NCBI GenBank assembly: GCA_019634385.1
Contig: JAHQVK010000187.1
Location: forward strand, 1 to 56,046
Length of the DNA stretch: 56,046 nucleotides
Source: Myxococcales bacterium
GTDB lineage: Bacteria > Myxococcota > Kuafuiibacteriia > Kuafuiibacteriales > Kuafuiibacteriaceae
Direction: 5' to 3'
In this document: piece by piece, positions 24,883 to 33,655 of the stretch
Numbering within the stretch: position 1 is the first letter of the stretch
Layout of the letters: the number at the start of each line of letters is the position of its first letter
Program-made: the position numbers and the translations under genes
The notes under the pieces: generated by a model
The model's input: the letters and a program-made list of their open reading frames with translations, nothing else
What the model was told of the DNA's origin: nothing
The model's database searches: none

Positions 24883-26820
24883 GTGAGGCGTAGTGGGTGG
24901 TGCCTGCGAACGGCCATGCTGTTTCTGGTCATCACGTTTCTCATTCCGTCTTCAACCGTGATGGCTCGCACACGAATTGTTCTGCAATTGGCCTCAACCA
25001 TGGGCGAAAGCTGGATTCATGTACGACTAAGCGAGCTTGTTGAGCATCGCCTCACATGGCTGGGGTATAGGGTTATATCGGACGTTCGTCGAGCCTCGTC
25101 CTCTTCTTTGGGGCAACTGGTTCAGCTTCGCATAGGCCCCCCAAGCAGAGCGCTTGAGCATGATGGTAAGTTTCCCATTACCATTCGTGTTGGGTCCCAT
25201 CACACGACACCGATCTACGGGCGTCCGGAGGAGCTGGAAAAGGCAGCCCTAGACGTTAGTCTACGCATTTATAAACTCCTTGGTTGCATGGCCAACCGGT
25301 CTTTAGACTCGATGTTTCGCGGTCTGCATCTGCCTTGGTCCCTTCACCGCCTAGCGGGCCAGGCTGGACTGCGACGGGCGAAAAGCCAACTTCGTCAAGC
25401 TCGGATCTTATTTGGGCGAGTCGCCGAAGGGCGAAAAGGACATACACCGGTCCGGGAACTGCTAACTACCCGAACTCTCCGATTAGAAACTGATGGTCCA
25501 TCGCCAGAGCTAGTGTCTGCTGCGCTAGAGCGGGTCGACGATGCCAAGCTCCATCACCGCTTCGCGGAGGCGAATGACGCGGCACTAGATGCGGTTCGCT
25601 TTGGTATTTCCCCCCGCCTACACTGGCAAAGAGATCTAGCGGTTCGGGCTCGCCAAGTGTGGCCGACCTCCGACAGCGTGTGGGTCGACGAAGGGCGGAA
25701 GAAGCTCCAACTGGATCAACGCAATGGACATCTTCGCTCATCATTGGTTCACCAAGGAGCCATCGTTGGGATCCATAACAAGGACCTATTGCTGACCGAT
25801 GGCCCGTTTCTTATTCGATACACGACCGATCGTCATCACCGACGAAGGTGGCGCCATCGACGCCCTCTGGGACTGAGACGTCATGTTTACCTCTCCGGAG
25901 CGGGACAGATTCTTCTCACGGGCTCCAAAGGCATCGGTTGGATGGAGAGCAGTCGGGGTAAAGTCGGCAAAATACTGTGGAAGAGTAAGCTACTGGCAGT
26001 TAATGCCTCCGGCGCTCTGGTAGAAACCACTCAAACCTCTTCGACCGTATTTGGATTGTTGCGACCGGGTCGAAATACCATGGCTTGGCAACATACGCTT
26101 TCGAGCCGGGCTACAGACGCTCGGATGACGGATAGCCGTGCTCTTGTGCTCGTAAAGAACAAGCTTCGGATCTATGATCTTCACAATGGGCGCTTGGTCG
26201 AACCTATCTTATCTTTTCCGTTCGCAGTCCGGATTTTAGGTGTTGAAGGCCGGCATGCGGTGCTCCAAAGCTCCAGGCACGGGGTGACCGTTGTTGATAT
26301 CTATGACCGTGTGATCACCGCTCAGGTGAAAGGTCCCGGCACCCCCGTGAGCTCATTGTCTCTGCCCTATGAGATTACCGTCATCTATCATACTGGTGAC
26401 GTTTTACGTTGGGATCCCGATGGTCTTTTGCTTGACCGAGCACGGCTTGAAGCCGGTCCACGACAGATTCATCCCGCTACGCCAGGTATACCTCGAGTAC
26501 TTATCGAGACGGATAACGGACTGTATGCGTTCTCATCGTTTCAACCAGAAGCGAGGACCGACATCGATATGTTACTAATCGCAGCAGCCGCGGCTCTTAA
26601 GCGCGGAGAACTCGAGAGTGCATTTGTGCTAGCCACAGAAGTGGCATCCATGGACGTCGGGAATATCAGCCAGGCAGAGGATCTGCGGATACAGGCGATG
26701 GAACGTATGAACCCTCAACAGTTTGCTATATCCCTCGATGAGGCTAGGGTCCGACGTCAGGCCGCACTCATCCCCACCCAACCACTGACAAAGTTTGCTC
26801 TAAAGCGCTGCCGGCAGTGA
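24883..26820 (+). CDS. secreted protein with propeller-like repeats, unknown function
   Basis: About 645 aa. A signal peptide (about 10-32 from GTG 24883; an alternative TTG start is 24871) precedes an N-terminal domain with VLQLASTMGESWIHVRL, an arginine-rich middle, and a C-terminal half (about 270-560) of repeated short strands such as VDIYDRVITAQVKGPG and DVLRWDPDGLLLDRARL. These look like degenerate WD/PQQ propeller blades. A short helical tail ends the protein. No catalytic motif is recognised. I favour GTG 24883 because GGGAG lies four bases upstream, though the spacing is short. It is followed immediately by repeat B4. Confidence 0.6.
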   Translation: MRRSGWCLRTAMLFLVITFLIPSSTVMARTRIVLQLASTMGESWIHVRLSELVEHRLTWLGYRVISDVRRASSSSLGQLVQLRIGPPSRALEHDGKFPITIRVGSHHTTPIYGRPEELEKAALDVSLRIYKLLGCMANRSLDSMFRGLHLPWSLHRLAGQAGLRRAKSQLRQARILFGRVAEGRKGHTPVRELLTTRTLRLETDGPSPELVSAALERVDDAKLHHRFAEANDAALDAVRFGISPRLHWQRDLAVRARQVWPTSDSVWVDEGRKKLQLDQRNGHLRSSLVHQGAIVGIHNKDLLLTDGPFLIRYTTDRHHRRRWRHRRPLGLRRHVYLSGAGQILLTGSKGIGWMESSRGKVGKILWKSKLLAVNASGALVETTQTSSTVFGLLRPGRNTMAWQHTLSSRATDARMTDSRALVLVKNKLRIYDLHNGRLVEPILSFPFAVRILGVEGRHAVLQSSRHGVTVVDIYDRVITAQVKGPGTPVSSLSLPYEITVIYHTGDVLRWDPDGLLLDRARLEAGPRQIHPATPGIPRVLIETDNGLYAFSSFQPEARTDIDMLLIAAAAALKRGELESAFVLATEVASMDVGNISQAEDLRIQAMERMNPQQFAISLDEARVRRQAALIPTQPLTKFALKRCRQ

Positions 26821-26830
26821 TAGTTTGTTC

Positions 26831-26944
26831 TACAGCAAAAATCCCTTGGGTTGAACCTAAGTTGCTGATTCTCCGCGTGGCTATGCTCCGCTGCGCGACC
26901 CCTTGTTGATTCTTACAGAATCAATTCAAATGGTTTTTGCGTTA
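26831..26944 (+). repeat. B-type cloverleaf repeat, copy B4
   Basis: Complete element in forward orientation from TACAGCA to TTTTTGCGTTA. Arm I is nearly perfect (CTTGGGTTGAACCTAAG). Arm III has a short-form left side and a long-form right side. It fills the whole gap between two convergent genes, and its right terminus supplies the TAA stop codon (26942-26944) of the minus-strand gene. Confidence 0.88.
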
Positions 26945-29104
26945 GCTCCGTTTGGTAGAAATCGAAACCGTTGTTTGGTTCCCTGATGCATCCTCCAGCT
27001 GAAGTTGGACGGTGATGGGGCGTTTCTCTTGGGTTAAGCGAAGTTCGAAATTCTCTGAATAGTGATCGATAATGCCATCTACGGCTGGAAGTAGTACCCA
27101 CGGCTCGCCGTCGACAGAGACCATCGCCCTGACAAGACGGGAGTGAGCATCGATCCCTCGAGCCCGGACCGTCCAACTCCGAGCCTTCTTTTGAACGGAG
27201 GCATCAACTATCTTCGGCGGGGAATGATCGATGATCATAATCTCCGATTGTTGCTCATCTATCAGGGTGTTCGCGGGTGTATTTAGTGGCCGATCAGAAG
27301 CCACTACTCGCATAGTATATGGGCCGTCCGGGTGGACTCGGGCATCGAAACTAACAAAGGGTACGGTCAATTTGTCTTTGAGTAGGAGTTCTTGTCCCTG
27401 TTCATTGATAAGAAAAGCAGTATATAGCAGTGGATCTCTGTTGGGGTCGGAAGCCTCCCACGCTACGGTGAGTTGACCTGGTGCTACCCCAGCGCGCACG
27501 CGAGGATGTTGAGAGCTCTGAATTCCGCGCCGACGAAGATCACGAAGGGTGCTCGTGGACAGAGTTACAGACTTTTCACGCTCGCTCTCAGAAGGGATCG
27601 GCTTGAGATACACACCCGGTTGGAGGGGATAGATAGCCTCAATGTGAGGTGGAAGATTGCGACGCTGAAGCGAAGCGTGCATGGATTTGACCCGCGGTGT
27701 TCGACCGTTTGGAGAACGGTAGAGCTGAGTCCGAAACTGCGCAAAGCGAGCATTAGGTACGCGAATTTGTCCTCCAAAAGGTTTTTGGACCGCTGCGCTC
27801 CAGTCGGACCAGGTTGCATCCGGATGTTCTGTATTACCGGTCCGTAGTTGGAGTGTGACCCGCGCTTTGGGGGGGATGTCAGCATCGAACCACAACCGTC
27901 CAAACCGAGAGACTCGCTGGAGATCCTGCTCGACACTATCGTATATGCCCTCGTCTCGAAGCCCAGGTCCCATCTGGATCAACGAGCCGGTGGGGGCTGT
28001 CGCGACCAGGATGGCGCCCGAAGTTGCGCTCGGTACCATGGAGGTGATCATCGCAGAGGCTACTCGTGCAAGCACCGTTACCCGATCTCTTTGACGTGGT
28101 TCGACGACGTATACCCTCGCTCGGGCTTTGGGACCGTAGCCACTTGCCGCAACGTAAAGCTTTTCCCCCGATGAATCGAAGTAAAGGCTGAGCGCTCCCT
28201 CATTGGTTGATGTCCATAGGGTGTCAACTTCCCCATTTGAGTCAATGCGCACCACCTCACTGCCTTTGATCGGGTGGTCTGACGCTGGCTCTTCATCCCC
28301 GATGGGGCCTATCCAAGTACCAGGATGAGTTGCGCCATGCTTCTCACTGCTTACCAGTGCCACAAAAAGATCACCGGACTTTGGATCAGAGGCTAACGCG
28401 GTTACTTCTTCATAACTGGAGTCATAAAGTGCCCGTGCACCCTTGTCTGTAAGTTGATAGACAATTCCTGTGGACCCTCCGCCAGCAATGAGCCCTCGAT
28501 GACGGTGTTGGTGCAGCACCCGGATATGCGTGTCCTCTGGTGCAAAAACCGTCTTAGTTTTGCCCTTTGTCACCCGCAAAACTCGGCCGGGCCGACCGGT
28601 AGCTACGATGAGCTCACCGCGTTTTGTTTCCAGAAGATCCCAAATATACTCGGTATTGGTGGTGGACAACCAGGGTTCTGCAGCCTGCTTGTGCCACCGA
28701 TAAATACTGCCCTTAGGGCTCGTTGCAAACCATAAGGTCTTTCTGGAGCGCGTGAGTGCGGAAATGAGTAATTTCTCCGAAGCAAAAAGTGTCTCAAGAG
28801 TCTTTTTTTGAGAATCAAAGACTATCAAGCCCTCACCGGCGGTACCCAGATAGACCTTATCTTTGGCTACTGCCATCCCAATCACCGGTTGATCAAGCTT
28901 CTTGGTTAACGGTGTTTGGATTATACCTAAACCAATGTGGCCCTGGGCATCTAAAGAGGTAGATATTGGGTCTCCTTGAAATACTTCTTTTGCATCTCGA
29001 ATATATAACTCAATAGCTGGTTCAGCACGAGAATGAGAGGCACTCAAGCAGAAGCTGCAGATAGTCGCAGCAGTAGATAATTTTATGTAAAAGTTAGCGA
29101 TCAT
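26942..29104 (-). CDS. secreted beta-propeller protein with Ig/FnIII-like C-terminus
   Basis: About 720 aa. I chose ATG 29104 (MIANFYIKLSTAATICSFCL), a signal peptide that overlaps the preceding gene by 11 bases; the open frame extends 12 residues upstream. The first ~450 residues hold repeated blades (VYLGTAGEGLIVFDSQKK, LWFATSPKGSIYRW, ELIVATGRPGRVLRVTKG) typical of secreted propellers. A jelly-roll-like segment and two beta-sandwich regions follow (LTVAWEASDPNRDPLLYT and IDHSPPKIVDASVQ). It is co-transcribed with the S55 protease gene, so it may be its partner or substrate; that is inference. Its stop codon lies in repeat B4. Confidence 0.8.
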   Translation of the reverse strand: MIANFYIKLSTAATICSFCLSASHSRAEPAIELYIRDAKEVFQGDPISTSLDAQGHIGLGIIQTPLTKKLDQPVIGMAVAKDKVYLGTAGEGLIVFDSQKKTLETLFASEKLLISALTRSRKTLWFATSPKGSIYRWHKQAAEPWLSTTNTEYIWDLLETKRGELIVATGRPGRVLRVTKGKTKTVFAPEDTHIRVLHQHRHRGLIAGGGSTGIVYQLTDKGARALYDSSYEEVTALASDPKSGDLFVALVSSEKHGATHPGTWIGPIGDEEPASDHPIKGSEVVRIDSNGEVDTLWTSTNEGALSLYFDSSGEKLYVAASGYGPKARARVYVVEPRQRDRVTVLARVASAMITSMVPSATSGAILVATAPTGSLIQMGPGLRDEGIYDSVEQDLQRVSRFGRLWFDADIPPKARVTLQLRTGNTEHPDATWSDWSAAVQKPFGGQIRVPNARFAQFRTQLYRSPNGRTPRVKSMHASLQRRNLPPHIEAIYPLQPGVYLKPIPSESEREKSVTLSTSTLRDLRRRGIQSSQHPRVRAGVAPGQLTVAWEASDPNRDPLLYTAFLINEQGQELLLKDKLTVPFVSFDARVHPDGPYTMRVVASDRPLNTPANTLIDEQQSEIMIIDHSPPKIVDASVQKKARSWTVRARGIDAHSRLVRAMVSVDGEPWVLLPAVDGIIDHYSENFELRLTQEKRPITVQLQLEDASGNQTTVSISTKRS

Positions 29105-31022
29105 AGTTCGATCCCAACGATTCTGAGCTAGAAGGGACAACGTGTGCCTCCAAGCTCATAGATCCTCGAAGTACCCCCGGCAAGTGAAGGGTTGTTTGTG
29201 GTCCTGGCTGTTTGGTCATTTTGGTACTTGAAACCCCGGTACGAGCACCAAGAATTGCTCGAGAGGATGCTGGAAGAGCAGGGTACAATTCAGCTCCTAG
29301 CCGCAAACCATGTTGTGAAAAATACGATCGAGCGTACAATTTGTGAGCGCTACGACGCTCAGCAAGAATACCCATCAATTCATCCAAATTCTGGGGTTCC
29401 CGTCCGCCGTCTATCTTAGCGTCGTACTTGTCGAGTGAGGCACCGTCACCTACAAGAATTTTACATGGACCAAGGGGAGCATCTCTGGGGATTTCTAATC
29501 GGAGCTCACGACGAGTGTTATCTCCTCGATAGGATCGAAGATGGACTTCCACTACCAATTGGTTGCCCCTAGCTACTTGAGCATGCCGAAGATGGGCAGA
29601 AATAAGGGACCATCGACGAATCTCGGGAATGAGTTCAACGTCAATATCAATAGCGTGTACTTTGACCTCTCGAAGGGCATTGGTTCCTAAGATACGCAGG
29701 ATCTGCCCCACATCTTGGGAAGCAAACATCGCTACCTGACTCGGTGCAGCTGCGGCATAACTTTCCTCTACTCGAAGGTGTCGCCTCTCACCTATCGTAA
29801 AGTTTGCCACCATATGAACGGTTCCTCCGGTCTCTGCGGCAATGCGCTGAACAATGGCGCTATTGAGAACCGTATCTGCAAGAGTAGGCATCCAGGCTTC
29901 ATCATGAACCATCTCCACCAAGAATTGCTGATGTTGATTACGCGGACCAGTGAGACTAATCCGCATGGGGACCATCGGTACTCGGCTATCCTGTAGACGA
30001 CCCGAAATCGCGGTTAGGCGGTCCTGCATGATGGCCCCAACTTCAGGGCCGGCCAGCCCCTGTTTGTAAGAGCCGGCCTCGCTAGTAAGGGTATTGAGAA
30101 TCGCAGCTCGCGCCATGGGAAAGGCGGTTGGCCCCTGTCCGACGAATGGATGACCGAATGCGAGTATCTCGCCATCATGTACGTAGGTAATGGTTCCAAT
30201 CGCTGACAGTTGTACATCACCTCGGGTGAGCATGACCGCAATCGGCGCGCCGGGAAGCATCGGCGCTGCTTTTACTGTACCCACGGAGAGCTTGCCCCCA
30301 GCATTAGGAACGTACCGACCAGCGGGAAGCTTGTCTGTGAACCGATGGAGGGCAAGGGGATGGAGTCCCGACGCTGAGATCGGGGTAGCAATAGGATTGG
30401 CTCGTTGGTCACCCAATGGGGTGTGCGACCACGGTTTCGGGAATGAAACGTTTGGAACGGATGAAAGGGTAAAAGGGGACTTAGCAACAAAGCGTCCCCG
30501 CACCGATGCCCACCCCGACGGGAGCTCAACTTTGGACCTTGCTGTGCGCTGCATTCGCATCTTGAGGAGGGGCAGCATCCGTTGAATCGGCGTGATACCC
30601 GCAATAGGCTCTTTCGTGAATGTCCCAAAGCGGTACGCCACGGCACCGACAAGACGTCCATCCATAAACACCGGGCTCCCGCTCATCCCCGCAATAACCC
30701 CCGTGAAGGCAATTTTTTCCCCGGTGAGCTTCGCTAGAATGACATCCTCTCCTGGACCGAGCATATTCTCCATGACGCCAAGCACTTCAACCCCAAATGG
30801 GGCCGGCCGGTCTTCTTCAAAGACGGTATAGCCAACACCGGTCATGCCCCGTTTTACATGCTCTAGAGGGAATAGTTGATCGGGCCGAGTGACGGGAAAG
30901 CCGCGCCTAAAGGATATCTTGTTGGCTGGCCCCGTGGTTTCGGACGCCTCAATCGGAGTCGGAAGCGTGCACACAAATAGGAACGCCCCGAAACATATCC
31001 AACGAAGGGGATGGTTACACAT
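29094..31022 (-). CDS. secreted S55 (SpoIVB-like) serine peptidase
   Basis: A 642-aa protein with a signal peptide (about 1-26). The segment from FPLEHVKRGMTGVGYTVF onward carries GMSGSPVF (112-119, predicted nucleophile Ser114), DGRLVGAVAYRFG and EPIAGITPI, the signature of the S55 family. A second S55 element, AIGTITYVHDGEILAFGHPF (His291), occurs about 175 residues later. In Bacillus SpoIVB the His element precedes the Ser element, so the order is reversed here. A long C-terminal region (about 400-640) is unassigned. The gene overlaps the propeller gene downstream by 11 bases. Substrate unknown. Confidence 0.78.
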   Translation of the reverse strand: MCNHPLRWICFGAFLFVCTLPTPIEASETTGPANKISFRRGFPVTRPDQLFPLEHVKRGMTGVGYTVFEEDRPAPFGVEVLGVMENMLGPGEDVILAKLTGEKIAFTGVIAGMSGSPVFMDGRLVGAVAYRFGTFTKEPIAGITPIQRMLPLLKMRMQRTARSKVELPSGWASVRGRFVAKSPFTLSSVPNVSFPKPWSHTPLGDQRANPIATPISASGLHPLALHRFTDKLPAGRYVPNAGGKLSVGTVKAAPMLPGAPIAVMLTRGDVQLSAIGTITYVHDGEILAFGHPFVGQGPTAFPMARAAILNTLTSEAGSYKQGLAGPEVGAIMQDRLTAISGRLQDSRVPMVPMRISLTGPRNQHQQFLVEMVHDEAWMPTLADTVLNSAIVQRIAAETGGTVHMVANFTIGERRHLRVEESYAAAAPSQVAMFASQDVGQILRILGTNALREVKVHAIDIDVELIPEIRRWSLISAHLRHAQVARGNQLVVEVHLRSYRGDNTRRELRLEIPRDAPLGPCKILVGDGASLDKYDAKIDGGREPQNLDELMGILAERRSAHKLYARSYFSQHGLRLGAELYPALPASSRAILGARTGVSSTKMTKQPGPQTTLHLPGVLRGSMSLEAHVVPSSSESLGSNYDR

Positions 31023-31073
31023 CGAAGTTCCCTTTATAGTAGCAAATGCGGCCTAAGTTGAGCCTTTTGAAAC

Positions 31074-31922
31074 GTGAGTTCAAACATGAAAGGACCGACC
31101 CTCCTTCGCTTCAAGGCCAAACCGGGGCCAGTAGTCATTGCGGTAGTGGATGCACACCAAGAACGGGGCAAACACACCGCTCTACGACTCGAATCGTGTG
31201 GTTACCAATGTTGCTATGCGAGCCACTTGGAAGCCTTAGGGGCTTTTGCTTCCTGTGATCTCATATTTTGGGAGCTTTCTGCGGAGTCGAGCCGTGATGC
31301 TCTGCAGACTCTGCTGGATTCAACGACACCAGTGGTGGTCTCCACCGTAATTTCGGCACTGGATCTCCACCATCCGTACCAGATCGAGCGACCGTGGTTA
31401 GTTGAACAGGCTGTAGAGTCTATCGAGAACGCTCTGACCACCAAACTGAGTCGGACAGAAAGCGCTTATCTCCAGGGAAGTACGGGCAAAGACCTCAACC
31501 TCTCTCAGGAGGAGAGCCCTTTGTTCTTCTCGGTGCCGGATACAATCCGTAAAAAAACGCCACTCGGAGATCCAGAGGCGTCGCTAGACCGTCTTTGGCA
31601 GCAAAGCGTCACCCATTTGGCTGATGATCGGGTTCAGCAGGCCTTTATTCGCGCTTGTATTCGAGAACAGCAACTTAGCTATGCGCTCGATAAATATCAG
31701 GGCCTCAATAAACAATACCCGAGCGACGACCGGGTGAAAAAATATCTAACCCAGGTGGGCACCATTGTGACGCTCTACGCGTTGCAACCGCAAAAACAGG
31801 GATGGTCAAGTGTAGTTCCGTCTCGCGGCACCCGACTGCTGCTGATGGGATTTATCATAGCCGCGCTGATACTCATTGTCATGGCGTGGTTGGTTTCAAA
31901 TTTTGCCAGAGGGGCATCCTAA
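31074..31922 (+). CDS. tail-anchored protein with degenerate receiver-like domain
   Basis: About 282 aa. The N-terminal ~100 residues (VVIAVVDAHQERGKHTALRL ... CDLIFWELS) have the alternating strand/helix outline of a response-regulator receiver, but the phosphoacceptor Asp position after strand 3 reads FWEL, so it would not be phosphorylated in the usual way. A charged linker and a helical, TPR-like segment (about 185-235) follow, and one membrane helix (about 256-276) sits at the extreme C-terminus. Start GTG 31074; ATG 31086 is an alternative. The gene precedes ffh by 22 bases and is probably co-transcribed with it. Function unknown. Confidence 0.6.
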   Translation: MSSNMKGPTLLRFKAKPGPVVIAVVDAHQERGKHTALRLESCGYQCCYASHLEALGAFASCDLIFWELSAESSRDALQTLLDSTTPVVVSTVISALDLHHPYQIERPWLVEQAVESIENALTTKLSRTESAYLQGSTGKDLNLSQEESPLFFSVPDTIRKKTPLGDPEASLDRLWQQSVTHLADDRVQQAFIRACIREQQLSYALDKYQGLNKQYPSDDRVKKYLTQVGTIVTLYALQPQKQGWSSVVPSRGTRLLLMGFIIAALILIVMAWLVSNFARGAS

Positions 31923-31944
31923 GTGGTACCGAACACCACTATTG

Positions 31945-33546
31945 ATGCTCGAAACGGTCAGTAAGGGCTTTAGAGCGGCGCAAAAGCGCTTGGGCTTGGG
32001 GGCGGGTACCGAGGCTATAGATGCCGCACTCAAGGATATCCGGGTAGCTTTACTCGAAGCGGATGTGGACATCCAGGTGGCGAAGGAATTTCTAGCTGCT
32101 GTTCGAGCCCGATCTCAAGAAGATCTTCCCAATGGAACCTCTAGGGTTTCCATTGGAGGAAACGTCCAAGAAATCACACCATACCATCGTTTCATTGCGA
32201 TATGCCAAGAAGAGCTGGAAATATTGATGGGCTCATCCGTGGCTGAGCTTAGGTATGCACCACTCGGCGTAACCGCAGTTATGGTTGTTGGGCTTCAGGG
32301 AACGGGAAAGACTACAACAAGCGCCAAATTGGCTCGGTACCTGAGCCGCGTGGAGAAGAAAAAGGTGATGCTTGCTGCCGCGGATTTACATCGGCCAGCG
32401 GCGATTGAGCAACTGGAGCAGCTCGGACAAAAAATTGAGGTACCCGTATTTGCGGCTCGAGATCAACCTCCGGTTCAAGTCTGTGGCGAGGCCCTCGCTC
32501 GCGCGGGTAAAACCAAACGTGACGTGGTCATTTTTGATACGGCAGGACGTTTAGCGATCGACCAACCACTCATGAATGAACTGCTTGCTATCAAAGAGCG
32601 GACGCAACCCCAAGAAATTTTGCTGGTTGTGGATGCTATGCTTGGTCAAGATGCAGTACGGGCTGCTCAGGCCTTCAATGAGGCTCTGGACATTACCGGT
32701 TTTATTGTCACCAAGCTCGATGGCGACGCTCGAGGAGGCGCTGCGCTATCTATTAAATCCGTCACCGGAAAACCTATTAAATTCTTAGGCATTGGCGAAG
32801 GAATGGAGGCGATTGAGGTTTTTCGTCCTGACGGTCTGGCCAGCCGCATCTTAGGCATGGGAGATGTGGTGGGACTCGTCCGTGATTTCGAGCGAGTGGT
32901 TGATCACCAAAAGGTCGAAGATAGCACGGAACGGATGTTTCGCGGGCAATTCGATATGTCTGACTTTGTTGAGCAGATCGGTGTACTACGACAGATGGGA
33001 TCTTGGTCGGAGATAGTGGCACGTATGCCTATGTTTGGTGGCGAAGATCTTCCTGAAGGTATGCAACCAGACGAGCGTGAACTAAATAAAATTGTTGCAG
33101 TTCACGACTCTATGACGCCGAAAGAGCGTCGACGCCCAAATCTTATCCGCGTACCCAGCCGCTTAGCTCGTGTAGGACGAGGATGTGGGCATGGTGAGAA
33201 ACATATTCTTCAGGTGTTGGGCAAATATGACATGATGCGTCGGATGATGATCCAACTGGGAGAGCAGCCTTCGATGCTAGCCCAACTGCCAGGGTTTTCT
33301 CAGGTCGCTCAAGTACGCAAACTCCGAGGTATGGACCTCGGGGAACTGTTTGGCGAGGACCTAGCCTCGGAGCTTGTCGTGGAGGAGGCTTCTCCTGCGG
33401 AGAGTTTGTCAGCACCAACGCCTCTCAAAACCAATGACTATTTCGCTCATCTCAAGGACCCACCAAAAGACAAAACCAAGAGTAAGGGCAAAGACAAACG
33501 TCGAAAACAGCTGCAGAAGAAATCTCGCAAAAAAAACCGAAAGTAA
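31945..33546 (+). CDS. ffh: signal recognition particle protein Ffh
   Basis: A 533-aa SRP54-family GTPase that binds signal sequences of nascent chains and delivers them to FtsY. N domain 1-95; G domain with P-loop GLQGTGKT (116-123), DTAGR and TKLDGDARGG; then the methionine-rich M domain. The start is ATG 31945 (MLETVSKGF), the standard Ffh N-terminus; the open frame begins earlier. The SRP-RNA-binding loop usually reads ARGSG but here is GRGCGHG (411-417, Cys414). The C-terminal tail is long and lysine/arginine-rich (about 35 residues). Identity is certain; the loop change is worth checking. Confidence 0.95.
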   Translation: MLETVSKGFRAAQKRLGLGAGTEAIDAALKDIRVALLEADVDIQVAKEFLAAVRARSQEDLPNGTSRVSIGGNVQEITPYHRFIAICQEELEILMGSSVAELRYAPLGVTAVMVVGLQGTGKTTTSAKLARYLSRVEKKKVMLAAADLHRPAAIEQLEQLGQKIEVPVFAARDQPPVQVCGEALARAGKTKRDVVIFDTAGRLAIDQPLMNELLAIKERTQPQEILLVVDAMLGQDAVRAAQAFNEALDITGFIVTKLDGDARGGAALSIKSVTGKPIKFLGIGEGMEAIEVFRPDGLASRILGMGDVVGLVRDFERVVDHQKVEDSTERMFRGQFDMSDFVEQIGVLRQMGSWSEIVARMPMFGGEDLPEGMQPDERELNKIVAVHDSMTPKERRRPNLIRVPSRLARVGRGCGHGEKHILQVLGKYDMMRRMMIQLGEQPSMLAQLPGFSQVAQVRKLRGMDLGELFGEDLASELVVEEASPAESLSAPTPLKTNDYFAHLKDPPKDKTKSKGKDKRRKQLQKKSRKKNRK

Positions 33547-33655
33547 CTGAACTGAGCCTCTTCGCCATTTGATCGGCATATACCATTGTTCGCGTTCTAA
33601 ACCGCGTTTGGGTATTCAGGAGCATCTCGGTTTCTATGCTTCATAAATATGTTAT

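Noticed and set aside
31876..31944. Upstream extension of ffh
   Set aside because: It overlaps the preceding gene, and the family N-terminus starts at ATG 31945.
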